Source: Dethiosulfovibrio peptidovorans DSM 11002
GTDB taxonomy: Bacteria; Synergistota; Synergistia; Synergistales; Dethiosulfovibrionaceae
Reading direction: 5' to 3'
Length of the DNA: 64,000 nt
Assembly (NCBI RefSeq): GCF_000172975.1
Contig: NZ_ABTR02000001.1
Location: 1,278,501-1,342,500, forward strand
The position numbers and the translations under genes were made by a program. Shown here piece after piece: positions 41,267-51,119 of this stretch (its first letter is position 1; the number at the start of each line of letters is the position of its first letter). The notes below the pieces were generated by a model that saw only the letters and a program-made list of their open reading frames with translations, searched no databases and was not told the DNA's origin.

Positions 41267-44143
41267 ATGGCTTTGAGGATATACGAATACAGAAAAGTCG
41301 GATCGATGAAACCGATCCTGTCGAGGATTTCGATAGAACAGGGCAACCCGGTGGTCTACCTCGTCCCGGGATCGTCCGATCGGGAGTGGCTCAAGGATAT
41401 CCTGCTCGAAGAGGGAACCTTCGGCAGGGAGGCCTTCCGAATCTGGCGTTGGGATGACCTATATCGGGAGGCCTGCTCCGCCACGGGATCGGTGCCTATG
41501 GTGCAGATCGATCCGCCTGACCACTGGCTGGCCCTTCATCATCTGGTTCGGGAAAGCCTGACCAGATGGAGCGATTTAATGCCTCCGGGGACAGGACAAT
41601 CGAGTTTCGTTCAGACCCTGGGGGAGACGGTCAGGGAGCTCATAAGGGAGGAGGTTCCCCCGGAAGCCCTGTCGGAGGCTCTGTACCCCGACGGAGAGGA
41701 TCATCCTGAAGAGCCGTCCTGGCTGCTGGCGAACCTCTACCGTCGTTATCTGGAGCTGTTGAGATCCAGAGGCCTTATGGACAGCGCCGCGGTCTCCACC
41801 GAGATTGCCTCCCTTATCGAGGAAAATCCGGAGGCGGCAAAATGGCTTCGACGATGGAGGATCGTTCTGGTCGGCTTCTACAGTTTCACCCACTCTCAGC
41901 TCGGCATGGTACGGGCCATGGTGAGGAATGGGGCGGACGTCACGTTGCTGTCCCCCGAGGCGGGACTGGAAGGAGAGTACGGAGCTCCTTCCCAGCTGGA
42001 GGGAGCGGACGTCTTAAGATCGAAGCCTTCCCAATCGGGATGTTTCGTCATATCGGGAGGGGCGGCCAGAGGCGAGATGGAGACCGTGGTCAGGGACCTG
42101 GCCCTCTGGAGCTCTGGCGAAGGCCCTCTGGCGGATAAGGGGAATTTTCCAGGTTGGGGGGAGGTCGGGATGACCGTCGACTTCAGGTCTACCTCTTTGG
42201 CCTCGGAGGTGCTGAGGCGCTACGCCGTTCCGTTCAGAAGGTCTGAGGGCCGCACCGTGGCGGAGACGATCCTGTGGGACACTGTCAGGAGGGCTTGGGA
42301 TTGCTACAGGGACGGATGGCAGCCCGAACCTACGGCGGAGCTTCTCTGTCTGCCCTGGTTTTTCCACGGTCTCTCGGAGCGGTGGCTTGTTATGGCCTCT
42401 CCCAGAGGCCTCAAAGGGTGGAGGGATCTGGCTTCCTCGGAGGAGAGTCTAGCTGAACCTTTGGAGAGAGTGGTTGCATTTGCCGAAGCCATCGGAAAAG
42501 GCGGTACCGCCGAGGAGCTTCTGACCGCGATGAAAAGACTGGTGACCTCCTCTCCGGATTGGCGGGAAGTGCTGTCTTCACGGTTGGAGGACCGTCCCGA
42601 ACTGGACGAGGTCGTCCTGGAGCTCGGATCGGCGGTCCAGGAATTGGATCGAAAGCTCGACCGAATCGCCGAGCTCCAGGCCGACCTGGGCGATCCGGGA
42701 AAGGCGGTTTTGAAAGGTGGCGACGCAATGGCGTTTCTCTCCGTCTGGGCAGAGAGCGCCGTCGTCTGGCCCGGAGCCTCCCGAAGCGGAACGATGACCC
42801 TTTACGGAGGCACTCCCCCGGTGTTGGCCCATCATCGTATCTGGGCCTTCTGCGGGGTTACCGCGAAGAATTGGCCCGGACCCATGGCGGAGTCGCCCCT
42901 TCTCGGCGACTGCCACAAGGAACTGCTTCACGATATGGATCTCAGGGGCAGCAGGCTGGACAGGACCCATCTGCCTCTCATGTCGGAGAAAAGGGCTCAG
43001 AGGGAGGTCCTGTTCAGGAGAATTCTGGCCTGTGGCGACGATCTAGTAATACTGTCTTATCCGTCTCTGGACGGGGCGGGACGGCCACTGCCGGAGAGCC
43101 CCTTTATCGGCGGTGCCTTGAGAGATCGTTGGATAGACGAATTGGGGAAAGAGGTCCGTTCGGTGGGGAACGTCCTTCCCCGCTGGGAGGAACCGGCGCT
43201 ACTGCCATCGGAGGTTCAGGAACCGCCCAAGGGGATCGTGACGGCCAGGCCGGACCGTCGGTTGCCCTCGGATCCGATCATGGCGGAGATCCGCTCCATA
43301 AGGCTCAGCTCGATAGACTCCTTCGCGGCCTGCCCCTTCATGTTTAGATGCTCCCAGATAGTGGGTCTCGAACCCCCGGAGAGGCCGGGATACGACGGAC
43401 GACTGGCCGGAACGGCGGCTCACAGACTATGGCGGGATGTCTGGAAGGCCTACGAGGTCGATAGAGACGCGGATCTGGCCTCTCTGGCCTGCGATATCTG
43501 GCCCTCCGTCCTCGAGGAGGTCTACAGAGGGTTGCTCTACTCTCCGGATCTCAAGCGAAGAGGCGACGCTCTTTTAAAGGACATCCTCAAAACCGCCGAT
43601 TATCTGAGCGAACTTGAGGATATCGGACTCAAAAACATGAGGGTCGCATCCTTTCTCGAGTGGGAGCTGCCGGTCCTTGAGCTCGACGGGGTTCCCTTTA
43701 CGGGCATAGCGGACAGGATAGACCTGTTGGACGACGGAACCGTTCTGATATGGGACTACAAATCCGGCGGCTCCTCGAAATACGATCGTTCTCTTCAGTT
43801 GGCCTGTTACGCCAGGTCTCTCGAGCTATCGGACAGCCTGCCCTTCGAGATGTCCAGAGTGGGAGGATACGGCTTTATCTGTCAGAGGGATCAGAAGGTC
43901 GTGGGAGCCGCCGACGAGGATCTTCGGGAGTTTATGGGGCTCTCTCCCAGGAGCAGGGTCGCCCTGGACACCCGGTTGAAAGACGCCTCGGATGTCATAG
44001 AGGCAGCCGCATTCGCCGCCAACTCCGGGCTTTTCCCTCCGAACTACGATAACGATCAGGCCTGTAGAAACTGTCCCTACAGCGGCCTCTGTCGCAGAGG
44101 CGAGCTCCACGGAAGGGAGGACGACGAAGATGACGATCGATAG
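41267..44143 (+). CDS. addB: AddB-like subunit of helicase-nuclease (PD-(D/E)XK nuclease)
   Basis: The 958-residue protein is the partner of the helicase gene that overlaps its end. The N-terminal ~700 residues resemble the degenerate helicase fold of AddB-type proteins. The C-terminus is a RecB-family nuclease: GTAAHRLWRDVWKAY, the catalytic Asp in GIADRIDLLDDG, and WDYKSG with the catalytic Asp and Lys. A trailing CRNCPYSGLCRRG gives three cysteines that, with an earlier Cys (AACPF-like), could hold the 4Fe-4S cluster of AddB. It is expected to process double-strand breaks for RecA loading. It diverges from Bacillus AddB, so the symbol is by analogy. ATG follows CGGAGG. Confidence 0.82.
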   Translation: MALRIYEYRKVGSMKPILSRISIEQGNPVVYLVPGSSDREWLKDILLEEGTFGREAFRIWRWDDLYREACSATGSVPMVQIDPPDHWLALHHLVRESLTRWSDLMPPGTGQSSFVQTLGETVRELIREEVPPEALSEALYPDGEDHPEEPSWLLANLYRRYLELLRSRGLMDSAAVSTEIASLIEENPEAAKWLRRWRIVLVGFYSFTHSQLGMVRAMVRNGADVTLLSPEAGLEGEYGAPSQLEGADVLRSKPSQSGCFVISGGAARGEMETVVRDLALWSSGEGPLADKGNFPGWGEVGMTVDFRSTSLASEVLRRYAVPFRRSEGRTVAETILWDTVRRAWDCYRDGWQPEPTAELLCLPWFFHGLSERWLVMASPRGLKGWRDLASSEESLAEPLERVVAFAEAIGKGGTAEELLTAMKRLVTSSPDWREVLSSRLEDRPELDEVVLELGSAVQELDRKLDRIAELQADLGDPGKAVLKGGDAMAFLSVWAESAVVWPGASRSGTMTLYGGTPPVLAHHRIWAFCGVTAKNWPGPMAESPLLGDCHKELLHDMDLRGSRLDRTHLPLMSEKRAQREVLFRRILACGDDLVILSYPSLDGAGRPLPESPFIGGALRDRWIDELGKEVRSVGNVLPRWEEPALLPSEVQEPPKGIVTARPDRRLPSDPIMAEIRSIRLSSIDSFAACPFMFRCSQIVGLEPPERPGYDGRLAGTAAHRLWRDVWKAYEVDRDADLASLACDIWPSVLEEVYRGLLYSPDLKRRGDALLKDILKTADYLSELEDIGLKNMRVASFLEWELPVLELDGVPFTGIADRIDLLDDGTVLIWDYKSGGSSKYDRSLQLACYARSLELSDSLPFEMSRVGGYGFICQRDQKVVGAADEDLREFMGLSPRSRVALDTRLKDASDVIEAAAFAANSGLFPPNYDNDQACRNCPYSGLCRRGELHGREDDEDDDR

Positions 44144-47100
44144 GGAGATAGCCTCTCTGACCGATATGGTGAACTCTGCTACCCTTCCGGCACAGAAGGA
44201 GGCCATTACAGCCGAGGAGTCTCTGGTGGTGGTCAGCGCCGGAGCCGGCACCGGTAAGACCTGGACCTTGGCCTGGCGCTTCGTTTGGGCCGTGGCCACC
44301 GGAAGGGCCAGGGCGGGGGAGATCCTCACCCTAACCTTCACCGACAAGGCCGCCACCGAGATGGCAGAGAGGATCCGACTCCTTATGGAGGGGCTTCTTC
44401 CCAAGACGAAGGAACTCCCGACCGTAGCAGCCGCTCTAAGGGAGGGGCTGGAGAGTCTGGAGGATTCCTATATATCGACCATACACTCCTTTTCCTCCAG
44501 GGTAATAAGGGAGTCGGGGCTCTCTCTGGATCTGGATCCGGCCAGCCGGGTGGTCTCCGCTCCGGAAGAGGATCTGTTCTGGTCTCAGATGACCGATTGT
44601 CTGGACAGGCTGGACCGTCGCTGGGTGGGTCGTAATCTCTCCGGCGAGGTCAGGGATTTCGGCATAGCCCTGATGGAGGATCCCATGACCCTGGAGCTTC
44701 TGGAAAACTACGGGCCCTCCGGCGTGGTCCGTTTCGCAAGAGGTCTTATGGACATATCCTCCAGCAGAGGGGATCGTCCGGAAGATCTGCTCTCCTGGGC
44801 GGAGGAGCTCGACGAACGTCACGAGGCTGTGATCGCCCCCTTGATCGCGGCCTCGGTGGAGGAATGGCGATCGATCCATCGGATGTGGTGCGGGCCGAGG
44901 GGGATACTGTCCGGCCTGACCCTGGGCGACACGAAGCTGGGAATTCGTCTGGCCGGATTGAGGGACCGATGGTGCGAGGATATCGATGAGGATCGCTACA
45001 TAGATTTTCTTAGGGACCTCTGCGAGGCGATAAAGGGAGCCCGCGGGAAGCTGGCCGACTCCATAGCGTCGCTTCTGCCGGAGGAGAAGGTCAAGGACCA
45101 TCGAGAGAGCATATTGAGCCGGTCCTTCATTTGGAATCTGGCAGAGGAGGGGTGGAGTCAGAGAGAGTTGGACCTCACCAGAGGGCTGTTGAGACTCGTC
45201 GCCCTGTGCTGGTTCTGTTGGGAAAGCAGAAAGAGCGGAAGAGGGCTCATAGCCTTCGACGACATGCTCCTTCACGCCGGTCGAGCCCTGGAGAGAAACA
45301 GGGAATACGCCGGGCGGTTCAAAGAAGTCCTGGTGGACGAATTTCAGGACACCAACGGCCTTCAGGACAGGCTCATCCGTTCGGTGGTATCGGACGGGGA
45401 CGCAAGGCTCTTTCTGGTGGGGGATCTTAAACAGTCCATCTACCGGTTTCGTCACGCCGACCTGTCCCTCTTCGGAAGCTATATATCGAAAGCCCGGAAG
45501 GGGGGACGTTACGTATCCCTCGACGTCAGCTTCAGAACCAGGGATGTCCTTCTCGACCGAGTGAACCGTCTGTTCGGCCATATATGGAGAGATGGTCTGG
45601 GAGCCACTCTGCATCACCGTTACGAATCGCTCCGGCCGCCGGTGGATCAACCCTGGCACGGGGCCAGACAAGACGTATCGGTCGCTCCCTGGGAAAATAT
45701 AATACTGGAAGCGGGAGAGGACGAGAAACTATCCGCCGAGGACAGGCGGGATCGTTCCGCATCCCTTCTGGCGGCCAAACTGACCGGCATGGTCGGAGAG
45801 GAAACGATCTGGGACAAGGCGGAATCGTCGGCGAGGACCATGAGGTGGAGGGATGTCGCCATACTTGTTCCCTCCAGGACTCTTTTTCCATCGATCCAGA
45901 GGGTGCTGGGAGATCTCTGGGGCATTCCTCTTCATTTCGAGAAGAACACCGGCTATTACGCCAGGACCGAGGTGCAGGATTGCGTCGCCCTGCTGAGGTG
46001 TCTATTCGACCGAGAGGACCATCTCGCCTTGGCGGGATACATCTGTTCCCCCTTTTCCGGTCTCTCTCTGGCGGACGGATCGCGGTTGCTCGACCGGTCC
46101 GCCGGAAAGGATCTGTCGGAGGAACTGAGGGGCCAATATCCGGAGATATTCGCCCGGCTCGAGAGATGGAGGGAGATAGGGCTGGTCCAAGGCGCCTCCC
46201 GCGTCATGGAGGAACTGGTCGCCGACGGAGCCGTTCTCGACCGTTTCGCCGAGTGGAAGAGGAGGGGAGTGGCGGCGAATCTGAGGAGGACGGTGGATCT
46301 CCTTCGGGAATACGAGTCTACCCTGGGCAACGGACTTTCCGGCGCCGCCTCGTGGCTGGGGGAGGCCCTGAGGAAGAGGGCCAAGGAAGAGGAGGCCGGG
46401 GCTGTCGGCCCGGACGAGGACGTGGTCAGGGTTATGACGGTCCACGCCTCGAAGGGGCTGGAGTTTCCCGTGGTGGTTGTTGCCGGTTGCGACTCCAACG
46501 GAAAGGGTTTCCCGTCGTCGCTTATGCCCTCTGCCTATCTGGGAGCCGCCCTTTCCAGGGACGACGGCGGGAACGGAGATCCTATCAGCAGAAAGGTCCA
46601 CAGACTGTTGGAGGAGACAGCCGAGAAAGAAGAGAGCGAGAGGCTCTTTTACGTGGCCTGCACCAGGGCCAGAGATTGTCTGATGTTGAGCGGTTCGTGG
46701 GATCCCCCGGAAGACTCCTGGTTCGACATGGCGATCCGGTCCGGAGAGGTCGATAAGGCGTCCGATGTGGATGGCGATCCCCCGGAAAGATCGATCGAGA
46801 GGTCTCTGCCAGAGAGAGGCCCGATAGTGACCATCTCCGGATCGCCCGGAGGCCTGGAGAGAATCAGCGCTACCTCCTGGGCTCTTTACCGTCATTGTCC
46901 CTACGGTTGGAGGCTCCGTTTCCGTCAGGGCTTGGACCTGACCTGGGAACAGCCCGACGGCGAGACGGGAGGCGGTCCGGACATGGGAAGCCTCGCCCAT
47001 TGGATCCTGGCCCGATGGGACTTCTCCGTAGATGGCCTGGAAAAACTGCTTTCCTCGGAAAGATCCTTGCTCCCAGGAGATCTTAGACCTATATGGGGCG

Positions 47101-47612
47101 ATAGGGAGACCAAGGATAGGCTGAGAGGGTGGCTCGTCGACCTGATCTCCTCCGAGGAGGGGCGAAAGCTTCGCCCTCTGAGGGACTCGGGATATCTCAT
47201 GAGAGAGGCTCCTTTCAGGGTTCCCTTGAAGGACGGCCCCCTGTTGGTAGGGGCGGTGGATGTTATGTGGCCCGGAGACGACGGAGCCTATTCGATTCGG
47301 GATTACAAGATAACCCTGGAGGGAGGGGCCCCCGAAGGGCTATACGAGGACCAGCTTAGATTCTACGGCTTGGCCGTGACTCTCGGCATGGACGCTTCAT
47401 CCGTCGATATGGCCCTGTGGCGTCTCAGGGAAAGGGGACGATCGGAGAAAGTCTTCCTGAGCCCCTTCGAAGACTGGGAAGGTCTGGCCGAGGAGATCCG
47501 TAAGGATTCGCTGGAGGCGGCTGCCGGTCCCTGGCCGAAGAGAGAGGATCGCTGCGAAAGCTGTCCGTTTTTCCGGCGCTGCCGCGGTGTGGACCGTTTG
47601 TCTAGAGGATAG
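44130..47612 (+). CDS. addA: AddA-like UvrD/RecB helicase-nuclease
   Basis: The 1160-residue superfamily 1A helicase has motif I VVSAGAGTGKTWTLAWRF (about 30-48), LTLTFTDKAATEMAERI (motif Ia), the Walker B segment VLVDEFQDTNGLQ, QSIYRFRHAD (motif III region), and C-terminal helicase motifs DVVRVMTVHASKGLEFPVVV and YVACTRARDCL. A RecB-type nuclease ends the protein, with GAVDVMWPG, IRDYKITLEGG and a CESCPFFRRC tail. The ATG overlaps addB by 14 bases, so the two are co-translated. Together they form the AddAB-type double-strand-break resection enzyme. Confidence 0.9.
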   Translation: MTIDREIASLTDMVNSATLPAQKEAITAEESLVVVSAGAGTGKTWTLAWRFVWAVATGRARAGEILTLTFTDKAATEMAERIRLLMEGLLPKTKELPTVAAALREGLESLEDSYISTIHSFSSRVIRESGLSLDLDPASRVVSAPEEDLFWSQMTDCLDRLDRRWVGRNLSGEVRDFGIALMEDPMTLELLENYGPSGVVRFARGLMDISSSRGDRPEDLLSWAEELDERHEAVIAPLIAASVEEWRSIHRMWCGPRGILSGLTLGDTKLGIRLAGLRDRWCEDIDEDRYIDFLRDLCEAIKGARGKLADSIASLLPEEKVKDHRESILSRSFIWNLAEEGWSQRELDLTRGLLRLVALCWFCWESRKSGRGLIAFDDMLLHAGRALERNREYAGRFKEVLVDEFQDTNGLQDRLIRSVVSDGDARLFLVGDLKQSIYRFRHADLSLFGSYISKARKGGRYVSLDVSFRTRDVLLDRVNRLFGHIWRDGLGATLHHRYESLRPPVDQPWHGARQDVSVAPWENIILEAGEDEKLSAEDRRDRSASLLAAKLTGMVGEETIWDKAESSARTMRWRDVAILVPSRTLFPSIQRVLGDLWGIPLHFEKNTGYYARTEVQDCVALLRCLFDREDHLALAGYICSPFSGLSLADGSRLLDRSAGKDLSEELRGQYPEIFARLERWREIGLVQGASRVMEELVADGAVLDRFAEWKRRGVAANLRRTVDLLREYESTLGNGLSGAASWLGEALRKRAKEEEAGAVGPDEDVVRVMTVHASKGLEFPVVVVAGCDSNGKGFPSSLMPSAYLGAALSRDDGGNGDPISRKVHRLLEETAEKEESERLFYVACTRARDCLMLSGSWDPPEDSWFDMAIRSGEVDKASDVDGDPPERSIERSLPERGPIVTISGSPGGLERISATSWALYRHCPYGWRLRFRQGLDLTWEQPDGETGGGPDMGSLAHWILARWDFSVDGLEKLLSSERSLLPGDLRPIWGDRETKDRLRGWLVDLISSEEGRKLRPLRDSGYLMREAPFRVPLKDGPLLVGAVDVMWPGDDGAYSIRDYKITLEGGAPEGLYEDQLRFYGLAVTLGMDASSVDMALWRLRERGRSEKVFLSPFEDWEGLAEEIRKDSLEAAAGPWPKREDRCESCPFFRRCRGVDRLSRG

Positions 47613-47689
47613 CCATCGATAGCGACGTGTTCGACCTGGTGGTGCCTCTTCACGTGGTGTAGGTCATTATTTTTCAATAGGCGAAATCG

Positions 47690-47719
47690 CCCCGTCGAGA
47701 GCATCCGGCGGGGTTTTTT
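47690..47719 (+). terminator. Intrinsic terminator after addA
   Basis: CCCCGTCG (47690-47697) pairs with CGGCGGGG (47706-47713, one G-T pair) around AGAGCATC, then TTTTTT. It is 78 bases past the addA stop. Confidence 0.85.
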
Positions 47720-47779
47720 CTTGCGGTGTGACCGATGGGGTGTCAGAATTCGTGGAAATGGAGGAGAGGAGGAAAGAGC

Positions 47780-48745
47780 TTGAAGGAATTGGCCAACATA
47801 TCGGTATACCCCTTCGATCTGGAGCCCTTCGGTTCCTGGGAGAGGGCGCTGGAGTTCCATCTGTCTCTGGGGCTGGACGGTCTGGAGGTCTTGACGGCCT
47901 TCGACGGCACCATGGGGGTTCCTAAGGACGTGGTCACCGCGGTCCATCTGCCATTCTGCATGGACTGGATGCCTCTTTGGAACGGAGGAGAGCTTGAGGG
48001 ATCGTTCTCCCCGGAGGAGGAGGTCTATTTCAGGGGAGGTTCCTCCAGGGAAGATCTGGTGTCCAATCTGAGACGCTATCTCTTCGACGCGTCGTCCCTT
48101 GACCCGGCTTACGGGGTATTCCACCTAACCAACACCTCCGTAGGGGAGGTACTCGGGGGGATGAAAGCCAACGGCTCCCGTTCGGTGCTCCTCTCCGCGG
48201 CGGAGATGGTGAACGAGGCGGTGTCGATTTTCCCCCAAGGGGAGCCCCCCGTGAGGGTTTTCTTCGAGAATTTGTGGTGGGAGGGCTTGACCTTTCTTGA
48301 TCTAGATTTACTAGACCTCTTTGCGTCGTCGTTGAACTTCTCCAACTGGGCCTTTCTGCTGGACACTGGCCATCTTCTGAACACCACGACGACCTGTCGG
48401 AACGAGGACGATGCCATGGATTATCTGACGTCAGTTTTGGGAGGGCTACCAAAGGAGATTCGCAGTCGCATAGAGGGGGTCCATCTGAGCTTGAGTCTGT
48501 CCGGCGAGATGAGGGAGGTCCATGATTGGCTGGATCACGATCCTGAGGAGGACTTTATGGTTCGACTGGACAGGGCCTGGAGAAGGATGTCCAAGATAGA
48601 CCAGCATCGTCCGTTCAGGACCTCGGCCTGTCGCCGGTTGCTGGATCTGATGGAGCCCGACTATCTTACCCACGAGTTCATATGCGATGATATCGAGGAC
48701 CGACGGAGCAAGATACTGACCCAGCGAAGGGCCCTGAACGGATAG
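47780..48745 (+). CDS. TIM-barrel protein of the sugar isomerase / AP endonuclease 2 family
   Basis: This protein of about 321 residues belongs to the xylose-isomerase-like TIM-barrel group (AP_endonuc_2). Recognisable segments are the N-terminal strand NISVYPF, the barrel metal-site regions AVHLPFCMDW, FFENLWWEG (Glu ligand), FLLDTGHLL (Asp/His ligands) and GVHLSLS. The start is TTG 47780, seven bases after AGGAGG; the frame opens at ATG 47735 without a site. It stands alone. The family includes isomerases, epimerases and nucleases, so the reaction is open. Confidence 0.75.
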   Translation: MKELANISVYPFDLEPFGSWERALEFHLSLGLDGLEVLTAFDGTMGVPKDVVTAVHLPFCMDWMPLWNGGELEGSFSPEEEVYFRGGSSREDLVSNLRRYLFDASSLDPAYGVFHLTNTSVGEVLGGMKANGSRSVLLSAAEMVNEAVSIFPQGEPPVRVFFENLWWEGLTFLDLDLLDLFASSLNFSNWAFLLDTGHLLNTTTTCRNEDDAMDYLTSVLGGLPKEIRSRIEGVHLSLSLSGEMREVHDWLDHDPEEDFMVRLDRAWRRMSKIDQHRPFRTSACRRLLDLMEPDYLTHEFICDDIEDRRSKILTQRRALNG

Positions 48746-48818
48746 AGTTGACCTAGTGAGGGCCAGAGCGGCACAGGTTAGATCCTGTCGGGCTATGCCG
48801 GTCGAGCCGAAAAGGGAA

Positions 48819-49595
48819 TTATCTTTGCATGTCGTAAAGCTCACTCAACGTTAGGAAGCGGAAGCCTCTTTTGGTTAGATCCTCCACGGCGGCGCGAATT
48901 CCCTCGGCGGTGCCGGACTCGGGGTGATTCATGTGGCAGAGCACCACTCCGCCGGGCCTGACCGACGATATACTGTCTCTGACCCGATCGGCCGAGAAGG
49001 TAGCGCCTCCGTCGCCGTTGACTGAGAAACCTGCCACGACGTATCCCAGCTCCGTTACGATCTTCACCGAGGCCCTGTCGTAGTGGGCCGTTCCGGCCCG
49101 GAAGAATCGAGGTTTCTCCCCTGTCGATCTCTCGATGGTGTCCCCGCAGGTCTTTACCTCTGAGATCACCTCTGCCCGGTTTTTAGTTCCTGCTATGCCG
49201 TAGGCCGATCTTCCCGTCAGGGAAAGAGGCACGTGTCTGGTACCGTGGTTTCCTATCTCGAATAGGGGGTCTTCCGCCAGGGACGCGAACTCGTCTGGAT
49301 GGGCCTCGATCCATCGCTCGTTTACGAAGAGGGTCGCAGGTATATCGTCTTTTCTCAGAAAAGCGATGAGCTCTTCGTCGTAGTCTCTTTCTTCTCCGGT
49401 GTAGGAGCTCTTGCCGCAGGCGTCGAATGTGAGGGCCAGGACCTTTTCGTCGGTGTCTATCTCCTTAAATATCCCCGGCAGATCCACGCCCCAGTCCATA
49501 TCGGACGGTTCCGATGCTGCATATGCCGATATAGCCAGGAGGGCCGTCGCCGAGCCCACCAGGAGGGTTTTCAGAATCCTGGAGAGGGATGTCAT
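48819..49595 (-). CDS. Secreted polysaccharide deacetylase (NodB-like)
   Basis: The 258-residue protein has a signal peptide (about 1-27) and a NodB domain. The catalytic motif reads TFDAC (Asp58) instead of TFDDG, the metal histidines are in GNHGTRHVPLS and the later motif is FFRAGTAHYD. The TFDAC form is also seen in other bacterial members. It may deacetylate cell-wall glycans. The ATG overlaps the upstream YbaK stop by four bases, so the two genes are co-transcribed, although their functions are not obviously linked. Confidence 0.85.
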   Translation of the reverse strand: MTSLSRILKTLLVGSATALLAISAYAASEPSDMDWGVDLPGIFKEIDTDEKVLALTFDACGKSSYTGEERDYDEELIAFLRKDDIPATLFVNERWIEAHPDEFASLAEDPLFEIGNHGTRHVPLSLTGRSAYGIAGTKNRAEVISEVKTCGDTIERSTGEKPRFFRAGTAHYDRASVKIVTELGYVVAGFSVNGDGGATFSADRVRDSISSVRPGGVVLCHMNHPESGTAEGIRAAVEDLTKRGFRFLTLSELYDMQR

Positions 49596-50077
49596 CTGGT
49601 GAGCCTCCCCACCGTGGCGTCGGTGGCCCTTATCAGGTCCTCCGGGGACAGTGTCATCTGGAGCCCCCTCTGACCGGCGCTTACCGCTATTGTCTCGTGT
49701 CCTACGGCGCTCTCGTCCAGGTAGACCGGGTAGCCTTTCTTCGCACCTACCGGGGAGCAGCCTCCGCGCACGTAGCCGGTCAGAGGCTGCAGCTCCTTCA
49801 GGTGGACCATCTCCATCCTCTTGTTCCCGCTCAATGCGGCCAGTTTTTTCAGGTCCAGCTCTGAGGCTCCGGGGATACAGGCCATCACGATATCCCTCTT
49901 GGGGTCGTCTCCCCGGGCCACCAGGGTCTTGAATATCCTCTCGATCGGTAAGTTCACCTTGCTCGCCGCCGCTACGGCGCTGAGGTCTTCCTCGTCCACC
50001 TCGTATTCCAGGAGTTCCACGGAGATCCCAAGTCTTTCCAGTTCCCTGACGGCGTTGGTCTTCCTGTTTCCCTTCAT
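49592..50077 (-). CDS. YbaK/EbsC-family aminoacyl-tRNA deacylase
   Basis: The 161-residue single-domain protein is of the YbaK/ProXp type, which hydrolyses mischarged Cys- or Ala-tRNA(Pro). Recognisable are KTNAVRELERLGI at the start, ERIFKTLVARGD, LAALSGNKRMEMVHLKELQ, and GGCSPVGAKKGYPVYLDE with the conserved GxxSPxG. ATG 50077 follows AAGGAAGG. The first gene of a two-gene unit with the deacetylase. Confidence 0.9.
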   Translation of the reverse strand: MKGNRKTNAVRELERLGISVELLEYEVDEEDLSAVAAASKVNLPIERIFKTLVARGDDPKRDIVMACIPGASELDLKKLAALSGNKRMEMVHLKELQPLTGYVRGGCSPVGAKKGYPVYLDESAVGHETIAVSAGQRGLQMTLSPEDLIRATDATVGRLTR

Positions 50078-50127
50078 TGCATTTTCCTTCCTTTTCGGAA
50101 ATAAAAATCTTTCGATCAAGGTTCGAT

Positions 50128-50868
50128 CTATGCCAGATTTCTCTCTATCCTTTTGGCCGTCTCCATGACCGGGATCACGAGATCTCTGCTTTTATCCTCG
50201 AACTTGAATCTCGGTCCCGAGAGGATGAGTCCGGCTATGAGATCTCCCCTCGGAGACAATACCGGAGCTCCTATGGCCATCCCTCCAGGGTTTATCTCCT
50301 CGATGCTGATGGAATACCCTCTCTCTCGAATCGCCGACAGCTCCTCCCTCAGCCTTATTGAGTCTATGAGGGTGTTTTCCGTAAAAGGTCTTAGAGTCTG
50401 ATCGAGCATCCACTCTCTGAAGGTCTCCTGACAGTATGCCAGGAGGATCTTTCCCATCGCTCCGGCGTATATGGGAAGCTCTCCTCCTACCGAGAAGGAA
50501 AACTTTATCGCCTTGGGGGTCTCCACTATATGGACGCATCGAGCCACCTCGCCATCCGGTACGGCCAGGACCGTGGTCTCTCCTGCCTCCTTGACCAGAT
50601 CCCTCATAGGGATATCGCTCTGCCTGACAAGTTCCTGTCTCATCTGACGTTCCTTCGCGAAGATCATCATCCTCGGTCCGAGGCGGTAGAGTCTGGTCCT
50701 GGGGTCCTGGATCACCCATCTGTCTTTTCCTAGGGACGTCAATATGCGGTGCACCGTGCTCTTCGGTATGTCGCTTCTTTCCGATAACTCCTTCAGGTCC
50801 ATGGTTCCTCCGGCCAGAAAGAGGATCTCGAGAAGTTTCATGACCTTTTCCGTCAGTCCGTTGGACAT
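50128..50868 (-). CDS. IclR-family transcriptional regulator
   Basis: This 246-residue regulator has an N-terminal winged helix (about 7-70, with SDIPKSTVHRILTSL) and a C-terminal IclR effector domain with GGELPIYAGAMGKILLAYC and GYSISIEEINPGGMAIGAPV. ATG follows GGAGGGAGG. It is divergent from the YfcC-M20 operon across 250 bases and is the probable regulator of that operon, as IclR genes usually control divergent catabolic genes. Confidence 0.92.
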   Translation of the reverse strand: MSNGLTEKVMKLLEILFLAGGTMDLKELSERSDIPKSTVHRILTSLGKDRWVIQDPRTRLYRLGPRMMIFAKERQMRQELVRQSDIPMRDLVKEAGETTVLAVPDGEVARCVHIVETPKAIKFSFSVGGELPIYAGAMGKILLAYCQETFREWMLDQTLRPFTENTLIDSIRLREELSAIRERGYSISIEEINPGGMAIGAPVLSPRGDLIAGLILSGPRFKFEDKSRDLVIPVMETAKRIERNLA

Positions 50869-50948
50869 TTTCAGAGTCCTCCCTCCGAATTACCCGTGTT
50901 TTTCAAGAGGCAGACAACATTTTCCACTCATAGGGGAGGTAAAGTCAA

Positions 50949-50976
50949 TTGACATAATCCTGCAAATTGATAGAAT
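50949..50976 (+). promoter_or_regulatory. Promoter of the YfcC-amidohydrolase operon with operator-like repeats
   Basis: TTGACA (50949-50954), a 16-base spacer and TAGAAT (50971-50976). The palindrome GTCAATTGAC (50944-50953) overlaps the -35 and a TTGA-TAGAATT-TCAA repeat (50967-50981) overlaps the -10, both plausible for IclR binding. The rest of the 250-base gap holds no open frame of interest. Confidence 0.65.
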
Positions 50977-51119
50977 TTCAAAATGGGAATGGCGTCCTGT
51001 AGAGAGGAATAGTATTCAATTGATGAGAAGGGGGCCCGATAAAGACGAGAATACCCGTCCTCTCCGGCGTTGTAGTTCCCGAAGTCTTTTTTATAAAACT
51101 AAATAGGGAGTGGTTCCAG